From the NCBI GenBank assembly GCA_022393335.1, contig JAJEKB010021236.1, forward strand, positions 249,601-313,600: a stretch of 64,000 nucleotides of DNA, read 5' to 3'. The position numbers and the translations under genes were made by a program. This DNA comes from Macrotrachela quadricornifera (taxonomy: Eukaryota > Rotifera > Eurotatoria > Philodinida > Philodinidae). The notes under the pieces were generated by a model. The model was not told where the DNA came from and ran no database searches. It saw only the letters and a list, made by a program, of their open reading frames with translations. This document shows, piece by piece, positions 60,291 through 64,000 of this stretch (position 1 is its first letter; every line of letters begins with the position of its first letter).

Positions 60291-61953
60291 GTGAAAAGCT
60301 TTATGAGTTGAGCGATTACTTCATTTTGACATACTGTTAATTTCTCTAAAATATCTCTCTTTTCGGCTCCGCTATTTTTACTTTGAGAATATTACATTAA
60401 GGTCCTTTGAAATTTTAATTTTGTAATAGACATTCTTAGCAACGTTGGCTAAATCATAAATCGTGATCAACAGACTGCTTGATCCCACCACACACTCTGA
60501 AAGACAGATTGTTATCTGTTATTATAGAGCGTTAGCAGATAAAAGTATACGGTAGTTTTATAACGGATCTGTGTTGCTAAATTACTTTATTTACAACATA
60601 AAAAGCTCTATTGTTTTTCACATTTTTAATCCTGTGAGATTGCGCTAAAAGCTTTTTTAACACTAATGCCAAAAATATTAAATTATTTTTTTAAACTGCA
60701 ATACAAAGTATTAGCACTTTCCGAATACTAACGCTAAGTCAGCACTCCTAATTCAACATTCATCACATTTTTTGGTATATATACATTAGAAAGCAATTGT
60801 ACAAACGTGTTTGGACTTTACTCTAGTCTAATAAATATTTAAATTAATGTAATAATAGATTTTTTTTCTTTTCTAATTTAATTCATATCTGTGTAGAACG
60901 ATTCTACATAAAAATGGACTCATATAAATACTACATTGTTTGTGTAAATTTTTCTATGTGTCGTCTTAGAATAAACAGAATTTACTAGTATTAAATATTT
61001 TGATACAAAAACACAAGATTTACGGCGACAAATATAATTAAGGAAATTAAATTCTTTACAACCAAGATTGAATAAATTCTATTATAAAATAATCAATTTT
61101 TTATTTTTTGTTAATCGGAGAAGTTACAATTTATTTGTCAAAACGAGATATTGAAACGGATAGGTATCAAAGAAATGATAGACTATATAAGATTATTGTA
61201 TGTGATGTATAATAAGTTCTATTCTTATTTTTTTGCTTGTTATAGAACGAATCAAAGTACATCATAAACATATTGAAATGAATTTCTCATATTTATTTTT
61301 GAAAAAAATGTTTTCTATGCTTCTGAATATAAACAAGATTTTTGTTGGAATTTAATGTCGTATATTGATGAAGACACGAAATTGATCATCTGACTTACCA
61401 GTTGAAATTTATAACACGTGCGATCACGCTTTAAACGCATGTAATAAGATAGACAATGAAAATACTTTCATATATCAGATACCTAGAAATATGTACGGAG
61501 GTTGAAATGCTTTTATATGCATGCACATGCTTTTTTAGCGCATATAATTATATATGTTTAGTGATAAAAAACATTTTATTTGCATTTGAAAGTTGCGTAG
61601 AACATAGTCATTAACTATTGATATATTTAATTATTTATTGTTGTTCAAAAATATATTATATTATTTGGTTTTATAGTATGTTGCCTTTAAGTAATAATAT
61701 TTTCTTATCTCTAGTTATGTATCGATTATTTTATACATTGTCTTTTCACTGGTATTTTTTTTCTCTTCATTTTATATTCATTTCTATTGGGTACTTTCAT
61801 CTATTAGATAGAGAATATTTGTTAAAATAATTTCTTATTCAATTTTATAAATAAAAAACATATTTTGAAAGAAATGACAGTAATAATAACTAAATAGAAA
61901 AAAAAATGTCCAAAATATTCGTACTTTTATTTTGCAGAAAAATTCTCTAATCA
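60291..61953. other. Upstream region of copy B
   Basis: AT-rich. The ORF at 61618-61830 is hydrophobic by base composition and not supported. A TTTTGCAG acceptor-like tract ends at 61937, 16 nt before the ATG of copy B. A similar AG lies 14 nt before the ATG of copy A (55974). Confidence 0.35.
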
Positions 61954-63420
61954 ATGAATAATATTGATTTACGTAGTATTCTAATAAGTCTTCAAGATCG
62001 TCTTAGTACTGATGATCGAAAACGTTTACATTTTTATCTTACGAATGAAGTTCCACGAACTATAAGTGAAGATTCATCACTTGGTGGTACACTTAGTCTT
62101 ATACAATCACTTATTGATCAAGATAAAATCAATGATGCAGATTGTACTCTTTTAATTGATGCATTCAATCAAATTCGATGTGCTAAGGCTGTTAAACTTT
62201 TAAAAGGTATATATCTGGGTTTATTTTTCTCAGTTTATATGTTATTATATTTTATTTACTTAGGATATATGAAAAGAATAAAGGGACCTCCACGAAGTCC
62301 AACAACAGTTACAACACCATTGATTGATCAACTTTATATAGATCTCGAAGATGATAAATGCCCAACTACGGAAAATGGTAAACAAAATCGATTTGATATT
62401 TTACATCTTATTTTTTTTTGTATTTCATTTTTTGAACATAGTTTTTACTAATGAATTGAAGCGTTGTGTAAAACAAGAGATATCTATTGATGATGTAGAT
62501 ATAAATGAAAATTCTACAACAATTACATTGAATGAAAAAAAAAGATTATCTATACAATCACATAAAACTCAATTTTTTGAAATATATTCAAGAACAAGCA
62601 AATATTTATTATCAATATTTCTTTTCTTCGTAATTGCATTAGGAATACTAACAATTATTTTAGTCTTTGGTATTAATCAAACAAATATAGAAAAAGATGA
62701 TCTTGAAACGAAATACAATTTTACTTTAAAACAACAGACAAAAAATAATGAAACCATTGAATATTTAAATAAACTTATGTTAGAAAAGAATGAATCAATT
62801 AAACAATTAACCAATCAAATAAAAGAATTAGAAGAAGAAAAAAGTAAGATATAATATGTTTTATTCAATATAAATATTCTAAGAAATATATTATTATAGA
62901 TACATTATTTATCAAAGTTGGTAGAAAATTTGGTAGTAAAGATGGTGAATATTTTGATGATTCTAAACGATTTGATTTAAATTATTCTTATTATCTTAAT
63001 GGTATACGTTCTTATATTGATGATAATGATCATAAATCATATAAATTTTTTTATCGATCTTCTTGTGATAATGGAATACGTAAAGAATCAGATTTACATG
63101 GTTCGAAAATGTCAAAATTGGGAAAAGATTTTTATTTTGATAAAGATGAAAAAATTAAAAAAGTTTTAGTACATATTAGTGAGAAAATTATCTCTTTAAA
63201 CGGAACAAATGTAACGCTAACATTTATTGATGGAGTTCAATTTTTTTCAACTAAAAATATAGGAAGTCCATCATACAATAATATATTAGGTCAAACATAT
63301 ATTGAATCTTTTGAAGGATATATTTTAGGATATGTCACTGGAATGTCAAGTTCATCTATGATTCATCAATTACAGTTCGTATGGTATCGAACAGATGAAG
63401 AAAAACATAATAATGAATGA
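61954..63420 (+). CDS. Type II membrane receptor: death-effector-like domain, TM, coiled coil, jacalin-like lectin (copy B)
   Basis: Exons are 61954-62206, 62264-62377, 62442-62843 and 62900-63420; every intron is phase 1, as in copy A, giving 429 residues. The exon 1 domain matches copy A at 51 of 84 positions by eye (LQDRLS, RLHF, IDQDKIND, AVKLLK). Its RxDL position reads RCAKA, so that motif is degenerate. One TM helix lies at about 177-199 (YLLSIFLFFVIALGILTIIL). A coiled coil at about 205-256 (YLNKLMLEKNESIKQLTNQI) is longer than in copy A and could drive oligomers. The jacalin-like domain starts near 258 (FGSKDGEYFDD, FYFDKDEKIKKV, DGVQFFSTKN, GYVTGMSSSSMIHQLQFVWY). The lectin domains are less alike than the N-terminal domains, which fits diverging ligands with a shared signalling partner. 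Both genes look intact. Confidence 0.75.
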
Positions 63421-64000
63421 CTATTTATCTCTTGTTTTATATTTTGTATATTATATAAGCTTATGACCATTATTGCAGACCTGAATGAAAGAATTTTTTC
63501 TATTACATTGTTTTCAACATATAAGAAATGCAATAAGAAAAAACAAAATGAGAATAATTTTCTTCTTTTACAAGAATTGATATAAATATGAAATCAATCA
63601 TTAAATAATTTTATGAATTCAAATCTAAAAAAAACGAAAAATTATTTCATTCCAAAAAGTCACATTGACTTGCAATAGATTCCCATTCGTACCTATGTGT
63701 CATAGTTATACCTCTTTCATCAAAACTATCAGTAAAAAATTTTACAAAAATACAATCAGTTTCATCATTATTTTACATATAGTTTACATCGTAGTGCATT
63801 TAAACATTGTATAAAATCTATATTTTTAATAATGCTTTTTTCAAATAAAAATCTGTTTTATAATTATACTATTCATAATTAAAAATGAAACTTTTTCTAC
63901 TACCCTATCTTGATATTTCATAGTTCTTATGTACATTTCAATTGGACTACACGTTTTTTTTTGTTCTGTACTTTCGTTGTTTTCATGTTTTTCAATTTCT
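63421..64000. other. Right flank of the window
   Basis: A minus-strand stretch at about 63631-63762 reads DETDCIFVKFFTDSFDERG then HRYEWESIASQCDFLE and a stop. This looks like the last exon of a secreted-type protein, with a faintly CUB-like end. It has no visible splice acceptor and an upstream in-frame stop, so it is listed only as a possible 3' exon or relic. The rest is AT-rich. Confidence 0.25.

Noticed and set aside
1..64000. tRNA, rRNA or other structured RNA genes
   Set aside because: Scanned by eye for B-box-like GGTTCGAATCC and cloverleaf patterns; nothing convincing was seen. A tRNAscan/Infernal run would decide.

Overview
This window looks like a piece of an AT-rich animal nuclear genome, most likely a bdelloid rotifer. 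The evidence is long multi-exon genes whose introns are mostly 45-70 nt (GT...AG, T-rich before the acceptor), animal-specific families (dynein heavy chain, ABCG half transporter, rhodopsin-like GPCRs, WAP protein, death-fold and jacalin-like domains), many short foldback transposons, and two intronless genes, one of them of bacterial type (AlkD). The organism call is inference; no marker gene fixes the species.

Layout. 458-21563 (+) is one very large gene for a divergent dynein heavy chain, probably DNHD1-like, cut into roughly 60 exons. Its AAA1 site is degenerate while AAA2 and AAA3 keep P-loop lysines. Several of its longer introns hold foldback elements, and one holds antisense coding remnants. 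23337-25241 (+) is an intronless secreted or anchored M28 zinc peptidase. 25.2-31.7 kb is gene-poor. It holds a foldback element and decayed genes: a multi-exon protein of unknown family, a P-loop-like fragment and an ML/NPC2-like gene. 31764-33875 (+) is a four-exon ABCG2-like half transporter. 34655-35050 (+) encodes a small tandem-repeat hydrophilic protein behind a TATA box and two heat-shock-element-like palindromes. 37470-37818 (-) is a secreted WAP-type protein. 40071-41111 (+) is an intronless GPCR.

41807-42547 (-) is an intronless AlkD-like DNA glycosylase with the catalytic W/D/R set conserved. It is followed by a decayed gene (43.3-43.9 kb) and a near-perfect 955 bp foldback transposon flanked by TA. 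48034-49079 (+) is a two-exon GPCR, and a decayed second copy lies at 51790-52628. Between the two copies are a GC-rich 35-36 bp minisatellite and four copies of a SINE-like repeat.

The right end (55989-57770 and 61954-63420, both +) carries the most unusual find: two tandem paralogues with the architecture N-terminal death-effector-like domain, transmembrane helix, coiled-coil stalk, C-terminal jacalin-like lectin domain. Each has four exons with every intron in phase 1. This reads as a type II membrane lectin receptor wired directly to a death-fold module. Foldback elements lie beside and between the two copies, the one between being a nested pair.
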